In this document: piece by piece, positions 26,271 through 35,463 of the stretch
Layout: each line of letters begins with the position of its first letter
Numbering within the stretch: position 1 is the first letter of the stretch
Origin: Actinomyces sp. 432
GTDB lineage: Bacteria > Actinomycetota > Actinomycetes > Actinomycetales > Actinomycetaceae
DNA: 64,000 bases
Direction: 5' to 3'
Assembly (NCBI RefSeq): GCF_009930875.1
Contig: NZ_CP025249.1
Location: forward strand, 2,728,001-2,792,000
The notes under the pieces: model-generated
Seen by the model: only the letters and a program-made list of their open reading frames with translations
Database searches by the model: none
What the model was told of the DNA's origin: nothing
Made by a program: the position numbers and the translations under genes

Positions 26271-28035
26271 TTCGCGGCCGACCGCCCTTTGGGCTTCCGG
26301 CTCCAGTTCCACTTAACAGGCCGCCGCGGCGCCCGGTGACGTCCCCGCGACGACGGTGGTACGCCATGTGGCCGCCGCGCCCCCGCGTTATGAGCCGCGT
26401 CCGCCCTGGGACGGCCCACTCCTCCCTCCACGTACAGCTCATGGTATGCGGCGTTGACCCGCAGCAGGTTGAAGGCGGTCTCCGCCCTTGCCCGAGCGGA
26501 GCGGCTCATCCGCTCAAACAGGTCGACGTCGCTCGTGACCTGCTGGATCCGGTCCGCCATGAGTACCGGGTCCCGGGGGAGATGATGAAACCGCTGGGGT
26601 CCAGGACCGTCCCGTCCTGGGCGGTGATGGCGTCAAGGACAACCGGCCGCAGCGCGCCCACGTCGGTAGACACGGTGGGAATACCTGCGCCCATCGTTTC
26701 CAGCGACACCACCGGCAGGCCCTCGTTGTAGGACGGAAGGAGGAAGAGGTCCCAGTCGCTCAGGTGCTCACGGACGTTGATCGTGCCGCGCACCGTGATG
26801 ACGTCTTCCAGGCCGAGTTCCGCGATCCTGGCGACGCAGCGCTCGTAGTAGTCGGGAGCGTGCTCGGTAGGACCGCATACATCAAGGTGGAACCGCAGGC
26901 CGCGCTCGCGCAGAATCCGCATGGACTCAATCAGGTCCAGCAGCCCCTTGATCGGTACGACCCTGGCTATGTACACCAGCCGCCACCGGTGGGCCTCAAC
27001 TCCCTCCTGCCGCAGCAGCCGGGTGGCGTCACGCCGCTCGGCGTAGGCCCCATCGAACTCGTCGATGACGATGCCGTTGGGGATGACGTGCACCGCGGTC
27101 GAGTCCAGTCCCAGTTCCCTGGCCTCTGCGACGGCGTCGGGATACAAGTAGGTGGTGGCATAGGTCTCCGGGTAGCACAGCCTCCCCATCTCGATCCACC
27201 AGGTCATCCACATCCGGTCCCGCCCGCCGACGTCGAAGGTCCGGTAGTCCTGCCGGGTGACGGGCTTGTCCATGCGCCTGCCCAGCAGCGTATTGATCGT
27301 GTCGCGTACGTAGAGGTTGTGCTCGGTCAGCAGGAAGGACCCCTGATTCTCCCGCGCGGCGTTGGCGGCCAGCAGGGAGGCGTAACCGGTTGTGTGGGCG
27401 TGATAGACGCGCGCCCGGGGCATGGTCTGCCCCAGCACCGCGTACGCCAGGGAGAAGAACTCGCGCAGGCACCAGAACAGCTCGCTCAGCGACATCCCGA
27501 GTGTAGGCATCCGGTCGCGGTAGGTCTCCATGAACTCGGCGGACCCCAGTAGCGCCCACAGCGGGTAGCGGCGCGTCGAGGCGGCCATGCCCTCCGCGAT
27601 CAGGTCCCAGACCGGCTTGCCCTCACCTGCCGCCAGCGCCTGTAGGGCGTCGATGAGCCGGTGAGACAGCACCAGCCGCTCGCGGTGGTTCATGTGCAGG
27701 TCGGCGGGACGGCTGGAGGTGAACTCCGGGTGGTCCGCCATTGACAGGTACACAACCTTTACCCAGCGCACGTTCCCCGGCATGCCGTACAGGTCGGTGC
27801 GCGGGGAGTCATGGTCCCAGGTGATGTGGATGATCCCGAACGTGAGGTCCGGGTTGCCGGTGATGATGTCGTGGACGACTGCGGAGACCCCGCCCTTGAG
27901 ATACGGATAGGTGGACTCCATGACGATAGCGACATCCACCTCCGCGTAACGCCCGTCAGCGGGAACGCCGTCGGGCAGGACGGCGCCTGCGGGCTCGGTC
28001 CCGTCCATCGCCGGGTCGTGTTCGCTGCTCACCAT
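26267..28035 (-). pseudogene. pelF: PelF-type GT4 glycosyltransferase, frameshifted near the 3' end
   Basis: Residues 1 to about 488 read in one frame: VDVAIVMESTYPYLKGGVSA at the N-terminus, TEHNLYVRDTINTLLGRR, MGRLCYPETYATTYLYPDA, VIPNGIVIDEF and LLPSYNEGLPVVSLETMGAG, all typical of PelF. After GFIISPG the correct ending (DPVLMADRIQQVTSDVDLFE, then RMSRSARARAETAFNLLRVN) lies in another frame. One G lost from a GGG run (plus-strand CCC at 26572-26574) explains it. PelF is a cytoplasmic UDP-sugar-dependent transferase that polymerises the Pel exopolysaccharide. Its start overlaps the pelG stop, and its frame-corrected stop at 26267 overlaps the next start. Confidence 0.88.
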
Positions 28036-29339
28036 GACAGGGCCTTTCGCCAGAAGAAGGAGTACTCGGGCGAGGACCAGCGCGCCCGGTAGACGATCAC
28101 CGAGACGGCGATCAGCGCTACGTCAACCAGCGCCGTCGCCGCGAATGAGGCGGCCAGGCCGCCAACCAGGGTGAAGCTCGCCAGCGCCGCCAGCAGGTGC
28201 GCGGCGGACAGCCACAGCGCCAGGGCGGGGTCCCCGGCATGGTCGATCTCGTAAGCGAGCAGGGTGAGCGCTGCCAGCAGCGCCGACCCCAGCGACACGG
28301 CGAACGCCTCAAGCAATGACGCGGGGGCCAGTACTGCAATCGCCGCCAGCACCACGGCCACGCCCAGGGCCTCTACCAGCACGGCGCGCACGAGCGCACG
28401 GTCCATGAGCCTGGTGAGATAGCGGCTGCGATCCCGCAGCGAGTCGATGCTCACCGACTCGAGACCCTGGTGGAAGTCCGACAGCGCCCCGGTAACCCTG
28501 GGTGTGGCGATTGCGAAGTAGAAGGTGTAGCCGAGTACGGCTGGCTGCAGGCACAGGTAGGCCAGGGCAATGTGCCACTGAGTGCCGACAGTGAGGAAGA
28601 GGAGGAGCTTGTCCGCCCAGAGCACGCCGCCAAGAACCAGGCCTCGCCCCATGTCCGCCACGTAGTCCCTGACAGGTACGGGCTGCGGGCGCAGCAGGCC
28701 GGGCATTAACGGCACCAGCGGCACGACCTGCGTGGCGGTGGCCAGCAGCGGCGGCAGGTACCAGGCCGTTGGCAGTAGCAGCACCGAAGCGGCGTAGGCC
28801 ACCCAGCCCAGGGCCCAGTGGCGCCTGCGCCGCAACAGGTCCGCCACCATGAGCGACTGGGCGAAGACCATGTTCTCCATCAGCAGCAGGAAATGCGCGG
28901 CGAGCGCCGGCGCGGGCCAGTGCGTGGTCAGGGCCACGAGTGCTGTGACCACCAGCGCCGGCGGAACCGAGAATGCCAGGACAGCCGGCCACAGTCGGAT
29001 GAACTGCCCGGCGCACTCGCCCGGTCGCGCATCCACGACGGGCCCCATGAGCCGGTAGACGGGGCCGCAAACCACTTGGCTCAGCCAGGGCACGCCCACG
29101 GCAACGCTGATGATCAGCGAGGCAATCGGCTGGCCGCCGACGACGTGCCCCGCCATCCGGCTCATGGCCAGCGGGTAGGACAGGCCCAGGAGTATCGCGG
29201 GCGACATGGCTAGCAGGAGCGTCTCGACAGCCCAAGTGGCTTTCCGCCCCAAAGAGGGCTCATCCGGGCCGGTCAATGGTCTGATCCACCCCGGCAGCGG
29301 AGGCGCTTGCCGGGCGGAAACAGGCACGGTCGCAGTCAT
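28029..29339 (-). CDS. pelG: PelG-like polysaccharide exporter (multi-span membrane protein)
   Basis: 436 residues from the ATG at 29339; a GTG at 29396 would add 19 residues. About 12 hydrophobic segments and few charged stretches. PelG is a MATE/Wzx-like flippase of the inner membrane that works with PelF and is needed to export the Pel polymer. Recognition rests on position next to pelF, topology and local patterns (PVYRLMGPVVDARPGECAGQ, YTFYFAIATPRVTGALSDFH). Its stop overlaps the pelF start by 7 bases. No homologues of pelD, pelE or the deacetylase part of PelA are visible nearby, so the unit is minimal. Confidence 0.82.
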   Translation of the reverse strand: MTATVPVSARQAPPLPGWIRPLTGPDEPSLGRKATWAVETLLLAMSPAILLGLSYPLAMSRMAGHVVGGQPIASLIISVAVGVPWLSQVVCGPVYRLMGPVVDARPGECAGQFIRLWPAVLAFSVPPALVVTALVALTTHWPAPALAAHFLLLMENMVFAQSLMVADLLRRRRHWALGWVAYAASVLLLPTAWYLPPLLATATQVVPLVPLMPGLLRPQPVPVRDYVADMGRGLVLGGVLWADKLLLFLTVGTQWHIALAYLCLQPAVLGYTFYFAIATPRVTGALSDFHQGLESVSIDSLRDRSRYLTRLMDRALVRAVLVEALGVAVVLAAIAVLAPASLLEAFAVSLGSALLAALTLLAYEIDHAGDPALALWLSAAHLLAALASFTLVGGLAASFAATALVDVALIAVSVIVYRARWSSPEYSFFWRKALSW

Positions 29340-29642
29340 GATGGGTGTTTTCCTTGAAGGGTCCAGAAGTATCTGTAGATAACGACTTGCAAGCACATGA
29401 CCCCAGATGCGCCAAGCACTTGCGTACTACTAACGCCGCACACACTAACCGAGAACGCGCCGAGGACCAGTGAAAACGGGGCAGTAGCGCGAAGGTCACA
29501 TCAAACTCACAGCCCAGTTATGGCAAGCGCCACTTGATCCTCTTCGTTACCGGGACCCGCAAACCCGTCCCGCAGCCGCCTCCCGGCCCCGATCAATCCT
29601 GCCCGCGCTTGCCCCCAGCAACCGGCGCACGCCCATAGGCGA
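29340..29642. other. pelG leader and gene-free DNA
   Basis: About 300 bp upstream of pelG. The part 29340-29500 is comparatively AT-rich and probably holds the pel promoter. No ORF is supported. Confidence 0.4.
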
Positions 29643-29680
29643 AGGCGGGGCCACTCCCCTGGTGGGAAGCGGCCCCGCCT
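29643..29680 (-). terminator. Hairpin after clpC
   Basis: AGGCGGGGCC (29643-29652) pairs with GGCCCCGCCT (29671-29680) around an 18-base loop, about 105 bp beyond the clpC stop and upstream of pelG. It is a good candidate for the clpC terminator. Confidence 0.6.
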
Positions 29681-29785
29681 CCATACACTGCGGAGCTCCA
29701 TGCACCACGGAGCAACCGGCACCTAGCCGACCGCCCTGGCGGCTCGCACGCCTACTGGCGGGTCAGTGCCATGCTCATGCGACGC

Positions 29786-32307
29786 TCACTGCTGCGCCGG
29801 CTCGGCCGCGGCCGAGGCGATCTCCTCCGCCTCGCGTACGGCCTCCTCCGCGTCCTGCCGGGGCACGCCGCGGAAGGTGAACTCACCCAGGATGCCCTCG
29901 CCCTCGGCGTCGACCAGGACCTTCTGGCCCCGCTCGATCTCCCCGAAGAGGATCTTCTCGCTCAGGGCGTCCTCAATGTCACGCTGGATGGCGCGGCGCA
30001 GCGGACGAGCACCGAGCACCGGGTCGAAGCCGCGCTCGGCCAGCAGCTCCTTGGCGCCGTCGGTCAGCTCGATGTCCATCTCCTGCTCGGCCAGGCGCGC
30101 AGCCAGGCGGCCGATCATCAGGTCGACGATCTGGCGGACCTCCGCCTTGGTCAGCTGCGGGAAGACGATCAGGTCATCCACGCGGTTGAGGAACTCGGGC
30201 CGGAACTGCTGCTTGAGCTCACGGTTGACGTGCGCCTTCATCTCCTCGTAGTCCATGGTGCCGCCCTCGGTGGACTGGAAGCCCGTGGCTACGGCCTTGC
30301 CGATGTCCTTGGAGCCGAGGTTGGTGGTCATGATGATGACGGTGTTCTTGAAGTCCACCACTCGGCCCTGGGCGTCGGTGAGGTGACCGTCCTCCAGGAT
30401 CTGCAGCAGCGAGTTGAAGATGTCCGGGTGGGCCTTCTCCACCTCGTCGAACAGCACCACGCTGAAGGGACGCCGCCGCACCTTCTCGGTGAGCTGGCCG
30501 CCCTCGTCGTAGCCGACGTAGCCGGGGGCGCACCGAATAGCCGGGAGACGGTGTGCTTCTCGGCGAACTCGGACATGTCGAGCTGAATCAGCGCGTCCTC
30601 GTCGTCGAAGAGGAACTCCGCCAGGGCCTTGGCCAGCTCGGTCTTACCCACGCCGGTGGGGCCGGCGAAGATGAACGAGCCGCCGGGGCGCTTGGGGTCC
30701 TTCAGGCCCGCGCGCGTGCGCCGGATGGTCTTGGACAGGGCCTGAATGGCCTTGTCCTGGCCGACGATCCGCTTGTGCAGCTCATCCTCCATGCCCAGCA
30801 GCTTGGCGGACTCGGTCTCGGTGAGCTTGACCACCGGGATGCCAGTGGACATGGCGAGCACCTCGGCCACGAGGTTCTCATCCACCTCCGCCACCTGGTC
30901 AAGGTCCCCGGACTTCCAGGCCTTCTCCTTAGCGGCACGCTCCTCGCCCAGACGGCGCTCGTCGTCGCGCAACGAGGCCGCGCGCTCGAAGTCCTGGTCG
31001 TCTATAGCCGACTCCTTCTCCTTCTTCACGGCGGCGATCTTCTCGTCGATCTCGCGCAGCTCGGGCGGAGCGGTCATGCGGCGGATGCGCAGCCGCGCGC
31101 CCGCCTCATCGATCAGGTCAATGGCCTTGTCCGGCAGGAAGCGGTCGTTGATGTACCGGTCGGCCAGCTTGGCGGCCGCCTCAATGGCGTCGTCGGTGAT
31201 GACCACGCGGTGGAAGGCCTCGTAGCGGTCGCGCAGGCCCCCGAGGATCTCGATGGTCTCCTCGATGGAGGGCTGCTCGACAGTAACCGGCTGGAAGCGC
31301 CGCTCCAGGGCGGCGTCCTTCTCGATCTTGCGGTACTCCTCCAAAGTGGTGGCACCGATGGTCTGCAGCTCCCCGCGGGCCAGCATCGGCTTGAGGATGC
31401 TGGCGGCGTCGACGGCGCCCTCAGCGGCCCCCGCCCCGACGAGGGTGTGAATCTCGTCGATGAACAGGATGATGTCGCCGCGGGTGCGCACCTCCTTCAG
31501 GACCTTCTTCAGGCGCTCCTCGAAGTCACCGCGGTAGCGCGAGCCTGCCACGAGCGAGCCCATGTCCAGTGAGTACAGCTGCTTGTCCCGCAGGGTCTCG
31601 GGCACGTCGCCGTGGACGATCGCCTGACTGAGGCCCTCCACCACAGCGGTCTTGCCGACGCCGGGCTCACCGATCAGCACCGGGTTGTTCTTGGTGCGCC
31701 GGGAGAGGATCTGCATGACGCGCTCCCTCTCCTTGTGGCGGCCAATGACCGGGTCCAGCTTGCCCTCGCGCGCGGCGGCGGTGAGATTGCGGCCGAACTG
31801 GTCCAGGATGGCCGAGCCCGACGGCGCGCCCTCCTTGTTGGAGCCGCCGGCGGTAACCGTCTCCTTGCCCTCATAGCCGGAGAGCATCTGCATGACAGTC
31901 TGGCGGACGGTGGACAGGTCGGCGCCGAGCTTGGTCAGCACCTGCGCGGCCACGCCCTCGCCCTCGCGCAGCAGGCCGAGCAGGATGTGCTCGGTACCGA
32001 TGTAGTTGTGGCCCAGCTGCAGCGCCTCGCGCAGGGACAGCTCAAGCACCTTCTTGGCGCGCGGCGTGAAGGGGATGTGGCCGGAGGGGGCCGACTGACC
32101 CTCGCCGATGATCTCCACGACCTGGGCGCGCACGGCGTCCAGGGAGATGTCCATCGACTCCAGCGCCTTGGCGGCAACCCCCTCGCCTTCGTGGATCAGG
32201 CCCAGAAGGAGGTGCTCGGTACCGATGTAGTTGTGGTTGAGCGCGCGGGCCTCGTCCTGGGCCAGGACGACGACGCGGCGGGCGCGGTCGGTAAAGCGTT
32301 CGAACAT
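29786..32307 (-). pseudogene. clpC: ClpC ATPase, one frameshift (probably a sequence error)
   Basis: The ATG at 32307 (GAGGAG 9 bases upstream) begins [20 protein letters not shown], the Clp N-domain repeat region. AAA-1 carries [14 protein letters not shown] and [19 protein letters not shown] motifs; a UVR-type middle region follows; AAA-2 carries [14 protein letters not shown]. After VSRLFGAPP the reading frame is lost at a C5 run (plus-strand GGGGG at 30524-30528); one extra base restores [20 protein letters not shown], and the rest ([20 protein letters not shown]) is intact to 29786. ClpC unfolds substrates for ClpP and is usually essential in actinobacteria, so real loss is unlikely. Corrected length is about 840 residues, normal for ClpC. 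Confidence 0.93.
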
Positions 32308-32640
32308 CGCTGATTGCTCCTCGGCACGTGCGGTTGGTGGTCGCGTTGCCCGGGTTCGGGCACTGCCCGGATTGGGGGAACGCGGGGCACGCGCTGACAA
32401 GGCTAACGGCGTGGGGCCGGCAACCATGCCCCTGTTCGCAGTGGGCGTGAGCAGGGTTGAGCCGACCCGACTCAGGAATAAAGGAGGGCGGGCGCATGCA
32501 GGCCCTCGTACCAGTGACCGAGTGGGAGTCCAAGCATGGCGACCTACCCCCACGCTGACGCCGGGCTCCTGCACAAGGACCTAGCAGGAAGAGCGAGGGA
32601 CGTGGCTACCGCTATCCCCGTGTCTGAAAGTGAGGTCATC
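32308..32640. other. clpC upstream region
   Basis: The clpC leader and promoter should lie here. I found no clean ClgR- or HAIR-type operator by eye, and no ORF that looks real on either strand. Confidence 0.4.
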
Positions 32641-32760
32641 TGCAACGCCACCTCACCGTCTACGACGCCACCTCACCGCCTGCAACGCCACCTCACCGCC
32701 TGCAACGCCACCTCACCGCCTGCAACGCCACCTCACCGTCTGCAACGCCACTTCGGGGTT
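32641..32760. repeat. Family E array: six tandem 20-bp units
   Basis: Units begin at 32641, 32661, 32681, 32701, 32721 and 32741, each TGCAACGCCACCTCACCGCC or a 1-3 base variant; the last is degenerate (CTTCGGGG). It lies upstream of clpC and past the 3' end of the macrodomain gene. Confidence 0.93.
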
Positions 32761-32830
32761 AACAACGCCTGTTAACGGCCTGCTGAAGGGCTGCGAGGTA
32801 TACAGCAGGCCGTTAAGTAGCGTTGTTAAC
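32758..32830. repeat. Family F stem-loop, complete copy
   Basis: Outer arms GTTAACAACGC / GCGTTGTTAAC, a 3x3 internal loop, then inner arms TTAACGGCCTGCTG / CAGCAGGCCGTTAA around a 17-base loop: about 25 perfect pairs. A reverse-oriented, partly deleted copy is at 33641-33720, so two copies flank the macrodomain gene. Confidence 0.88.
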
Positions 32831-32939
32831 ACCCAACCGGCGTAGCTGACGCCCCGCCCACCACACGCCCGACCAGCCCGACCGGCCTCGTGCGCGCCAA
32901 CGCGCGATAGTTCCAAAGACGAGCGCCGGTCACCGGGAC

Positions 32940-33524
32940 TCAGGCGCCCAGGGCGGCCTGGAATGCCCGCAGCAGCCGGTCGGAGAAGAGCACGAAGCGC
33001 ACCACTTGCAGTCCACCCGCTTGCTCCGCGGCGGCGTCGACGACGTCGGTTCCGCACACTTCCACGCCACTGGCGGTATCGGCTCGGGCTGCGAGCGCGC
33101 GGGCCTCGGCCACGGCGGCGCGGGCGACGGCGTCGGCATCCCAGCCGTATACGCCCGCGGAGATCGCCGGTACCGCCACGCTGCGGCAGCCGAGTTCCTG
33201 GGCCAGCTCCAGGCTGGAGCGGAAGGCGGCGCGCAGCAGCGCGGGGTCGGTCTGGCCGGCGTGCCGGTTGGGGCCGACGGTGTGGATGACCCAGCGGGCG
33301 GGCAGGTCGAAGCCGGGAGTGGCCACGGCCTGACCCACCGGCAGCCCATCGGGCAGGCTGGTGGCGCGCAGCTCGCGGCAGGCCTGGAGCAGACGCGGCC
33401 CGGCAGCGCGGTGGATGGCGCCGTCGACCCCGCCGCCTCCCAGCAGCCCGGAGTTGGCCGCGTTGACGACGGCGTCGACCTCCTGGGTGGTGATGTCCCC
33501 GCGTTCCGCTTCTATCCGCATCAT
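32940..33524 (-). CDS. Macrodomain protein (O-acetyl-ADP-ribose deacetylase-like)
   Basis: 194 residues. The ADP-ribose-binding signature is clear: [20 protein letters not shown] then AIHRAAGP at residues 17-45, WVIHTVGPN near 80 and [18 protein letters not shown] near 115. Proteins of this type remove acetyl from O-acetyl-ADP-ribose or ADP-ribose from proteins in the cytoplasm. It is a single gene bracketed by family F stem-loops and by repeat arrays (family E past its 3' end, family C before its start). The C-terminal 40 residues ([20 protein letters not shown]) end as usual for the family. Confidence 0.93.
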   Translation of the reverse strand: MMRIEAERGDITTQEVDAVVNAANSGLLGGGGVDGAIHRAAGPRLLQACRELRATSLPDGLPVGQAVATPGFDLPARWVIHTVGPNRHAGQTDPALLRAAFRSSLELAQELGCRSVAVPAISAGVYGWDADAVARAAVAEARALAARADTASGVEVCGTDVVDAAAEQAGGLQVVRFVLFSDRLLRAFQAALGA

Positions 33525-33540
33525 GGCCCCTATCGGTTAC

Positions 33541-33612
33541 GTTGCACGACCCCGGTGTACATTGCACGACCCTCCGGGGGTCGTGCAACACGCACGAGGG
33601 TCGTGCATCCCG
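33541..33612. repeat. Family C array, copy 1: inverted GTCGTGCAAC units
   Basis: Two units TTGCACGACCC in one orientation, then two as GGGTCGTGCAA and GGGTCGTGCAT in the other, about 20 bp apart, meeting at CTCCGGGG. It lies directly upstream of the macrodomain gene. The same type occurs at 48.87 and 53.85 kb. Confidence 0.88.
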
Positions 33613-33640
33613 TCCGGAGGTGTCGTCTACTACGCCGACT

Positions 33641-33720
33641 GGACCTTAACAACGCCGCTTACCCTACTGCTGTACACCCCGGACCCCTTCAGCAGACCCC
33701 GAAGTGGCGTAGTAGAGCGC
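33641..33720. repeat. Family F stem-loop, deleted copy in reverse orientation
   Basis: CTTAACAACGCCGCTTA, CTGCTGTACACC, CCCTTCAGCAG and CCCCGAAGTGGCGT match the reverse complement of 32745-32832 in order, but the segment for the inner right arm and outer arm is missing. Confidence 0.78.
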
Positions 33721-34432
33721 TAACCGGCGTAGCAGACGACCGCGCTCGCCAACAGCCCACCACTCGTGGCCCAGCGGCCAGTCAGGTCAGCGCCATCTGC
33801 ATCGAAGTGGGCGCCCGCGGCGAGCCGAGCCGTAAAGGTACCGTCCGGCCGCACGGTCACCGCGGCGTCGGCGAAGCGCAGGGGCAGTGCGTCAGGGGGA
33901 ACCACGCCTTGTAGACGGACTCCTTAACGCTGAACAGGAGCCGGTCCCAGGCCACATCCGGGACCGCCTCGACCAGCTCGCAGACGTTCTCGCGCTCCAC
34001 CGGTGCGGCGATCCGCTCAAGCACGCCGCGCGCGAGCGGCCGGTTCGGCTCGGCGTCGATGCCCACCGCCGCCACCCCACTCGCGCGGGCCACCGCCGCC
34101 GCCCGGAATCCCGTGCAATGAGTCAGGGAACCAACGACGCCGTCGGGCCAGGTGGGCTCCCCCGCCGGCCCGGGCACCATAACCGGTCGGGCCAGCCCCA
34201 GTTCGGCCAGCGCCCGCCCGGCCAGGAACCGCACGGTGGTGAACTCGGCGCGACGCCGTGCCGAGGCCCGAGAGACATGGGCGGCCTCGGGCGGCAGCAG
34301 CGGGGCGTCTACATCATGGCGCGCCTCGGCGACGATCACCGACTCCGGAACGAGCCCCAACAACAGGGGAGCCTCCGCGTGCGCAGGCCGAGTCGACGCG
34401 GGCGTCAGTGCACCGACAACTGGTCCGAGCAT
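33720..34432 (-). pseudogene. 4'-phosphopantetheinyl transferase (Sfp/EntD type), frameshifted
   Basis: The first frame carries THCTGFRAAAVARASGVAAV, GIDAEPNRPL (Mg-binding Asp) and LFSVKESVYKAWFP (the WxxKEA-like motif), then is lost; the ending RFADAAVTVRPDGTFTARLA to a stop at 33720 lies in another frame. One missing base at 33880-33899, most simply in the GGGGG run at 33895-33899, joins them into about 237 residues. The enzyme moves phosphopantetheine from CoA to carrier proteins of secondary metabolism or siderophore synthesis. The ATG at 34432 overlaps the dtd stop (TGATG). Sequence error is as likely as true inactivation. Confidence 0.85.
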
Positions 34433-34887
34433 CACGCCTCGACGAGGATCGTGACCGGGCCGTCCAGCTCGGCCTCGATGTCCATGTGGGCGCCGAAGCT
34501 GCCGGTAGCCACCTCCAGGCCGCGAGCGCGCAGCTCGGCAACCACCGCCTCCACCAAGGGTTCGGCCACATCGCCCGGCGCCGCACCGTTCCAGGACGGG
34601 CGCCTCCCCTTGCGCACGTCGGCGTACAGGGTGAACTGGGATACCACCAGCACCGGCGCCCCCAGGTCGGCCACCGACACCTCCCGGCCCGGAGCACCGC
34701 CGTCGTCGCCGGGGCCGTCGAAGAGCCGCAGCTCGGCGATCTTGCGGGCCACGGTGGCCACCTGCGCGGGGCCATCATCATGAGTGACACCGACCAGGGC
34801 CAGCAGCCCGGTACGGTCAATGGCGCCGACGACGTCTCCGTCGGCCCGCACCGCAGCCCGGTGCACGCGTTGCAGGACTGCGCGCAT
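34432..34887 (-). CDS. dtd: D-aminoacyl-tRNA deacylase
   Basis: 151 residues beginning [20 protein letters not shown]. It frees tRNAs from D-amino acids in the cytoplasm. The [20 protein letters not shown] motif near residue 80 and the C-terminal Gly-Pro motif ([10 protein letters not shown]) are those of DTD; FGAHM replaces the usual FGADM. It overlaps its neighbours on both sides by single bases (TGATG), so DUF2516, dtd and the PPTase gene are one transcription unit. A longer frame upstream to 35112 is the shadow of the preceding gene. Confidence 0.94.
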   Translation of the reverse strand: MRAVLQRVHRAAVRADGDVVGAIDRTGLLALVGVTHDDGPAQVATVARKIAELRLFDGPGDDGGAPGREVSVADLGAPVLVVSQFTLYADVRKGRRPSWNGAAPGDVAEPLVEAVVAELRARGLEVATGSFGAHMDIEAELDGPVTILVEA

Positions 34888-35276
34888 CAGCGGCCAGGCG
34901 TCCAGTCGCGCGGACCCCGGCCGCCCTGATAGCCGCCGCGGCCATTGGGGAAGCGGATAGAGGAGCGCACCCGCACCGGTGAGTAGTACTGCAGCGCGGG
35001 ACGGACGTCGGCCAGGTAGACGGCGTTCGCGACCACGCCCAGCAGGCCCAGCATCGAGGTGGCCCCCATCAGCAGAACCACAGCCACGCCGGCGGCATTG
35101 ACGCCGAGCCAAAAGCCCTTCGTGCGCTTGTCAGCCGCGATGAAATGCGACGGATCGTGGGTGAGGGTGTCGATGAGCGCCCAGACGCCCAGGCCCACGG
35201 CGGTGAGCTGCGCGATCCGCCAGATCACACTGACGGCCAGCGACACGTAGTAGGCAATGAGAACCAGAATCTCCAC
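34887..35276 (-). CDS. DUF2516 family membrane protein
   Basis: 129 residues with three or four hydrophobic segments ([72 protein letters not shown]) and a basic Gly/Arg tail after [28 protein letters not shown] and the VYLADVRP ending are typical of DUF2516, a short actinobacterial membrane family of unknown role. It is the first gene of the unit with dtd. Confidence 0.85.
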   Translation of the reverse strand: MEILVLIAYYVSLAVSVIWRIAQLTAVGLGVWALIDTLTHDPSHFIAADKRTKGFWLGVNAAGVAVVLLMGATSMLGLLGVVANAVYLADVRPALQYYSPVRVRSSIRFPNGRGGYQGGRGPRDWTPGR

Positions 35277-35463
35277 GTTTCCACTCTAGCCGCCGCCCTG
35301 CCGCGCCGCGAGGTCCATCCCTCCGGGCATGACCCGCCGCCACACATACGTGATATGGTTCAGCTCACATTCGAGGCGGTCGTCCCCTGCGTCCGCCGCC
35401 CCGCCAACCATCTCAACACCTCGCCCCGACGCACACCGCATCACCGCCGATCCGGGAGCTCCC

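Noticed and set aside
30519-30535. Programmed frameshift in clpC
   Set aside because: No slippery heptamer or following stimulatory structure typical of programmed sites; a simple base loss in a C5 run explains it, and ClpC is not known to be frameshifted.
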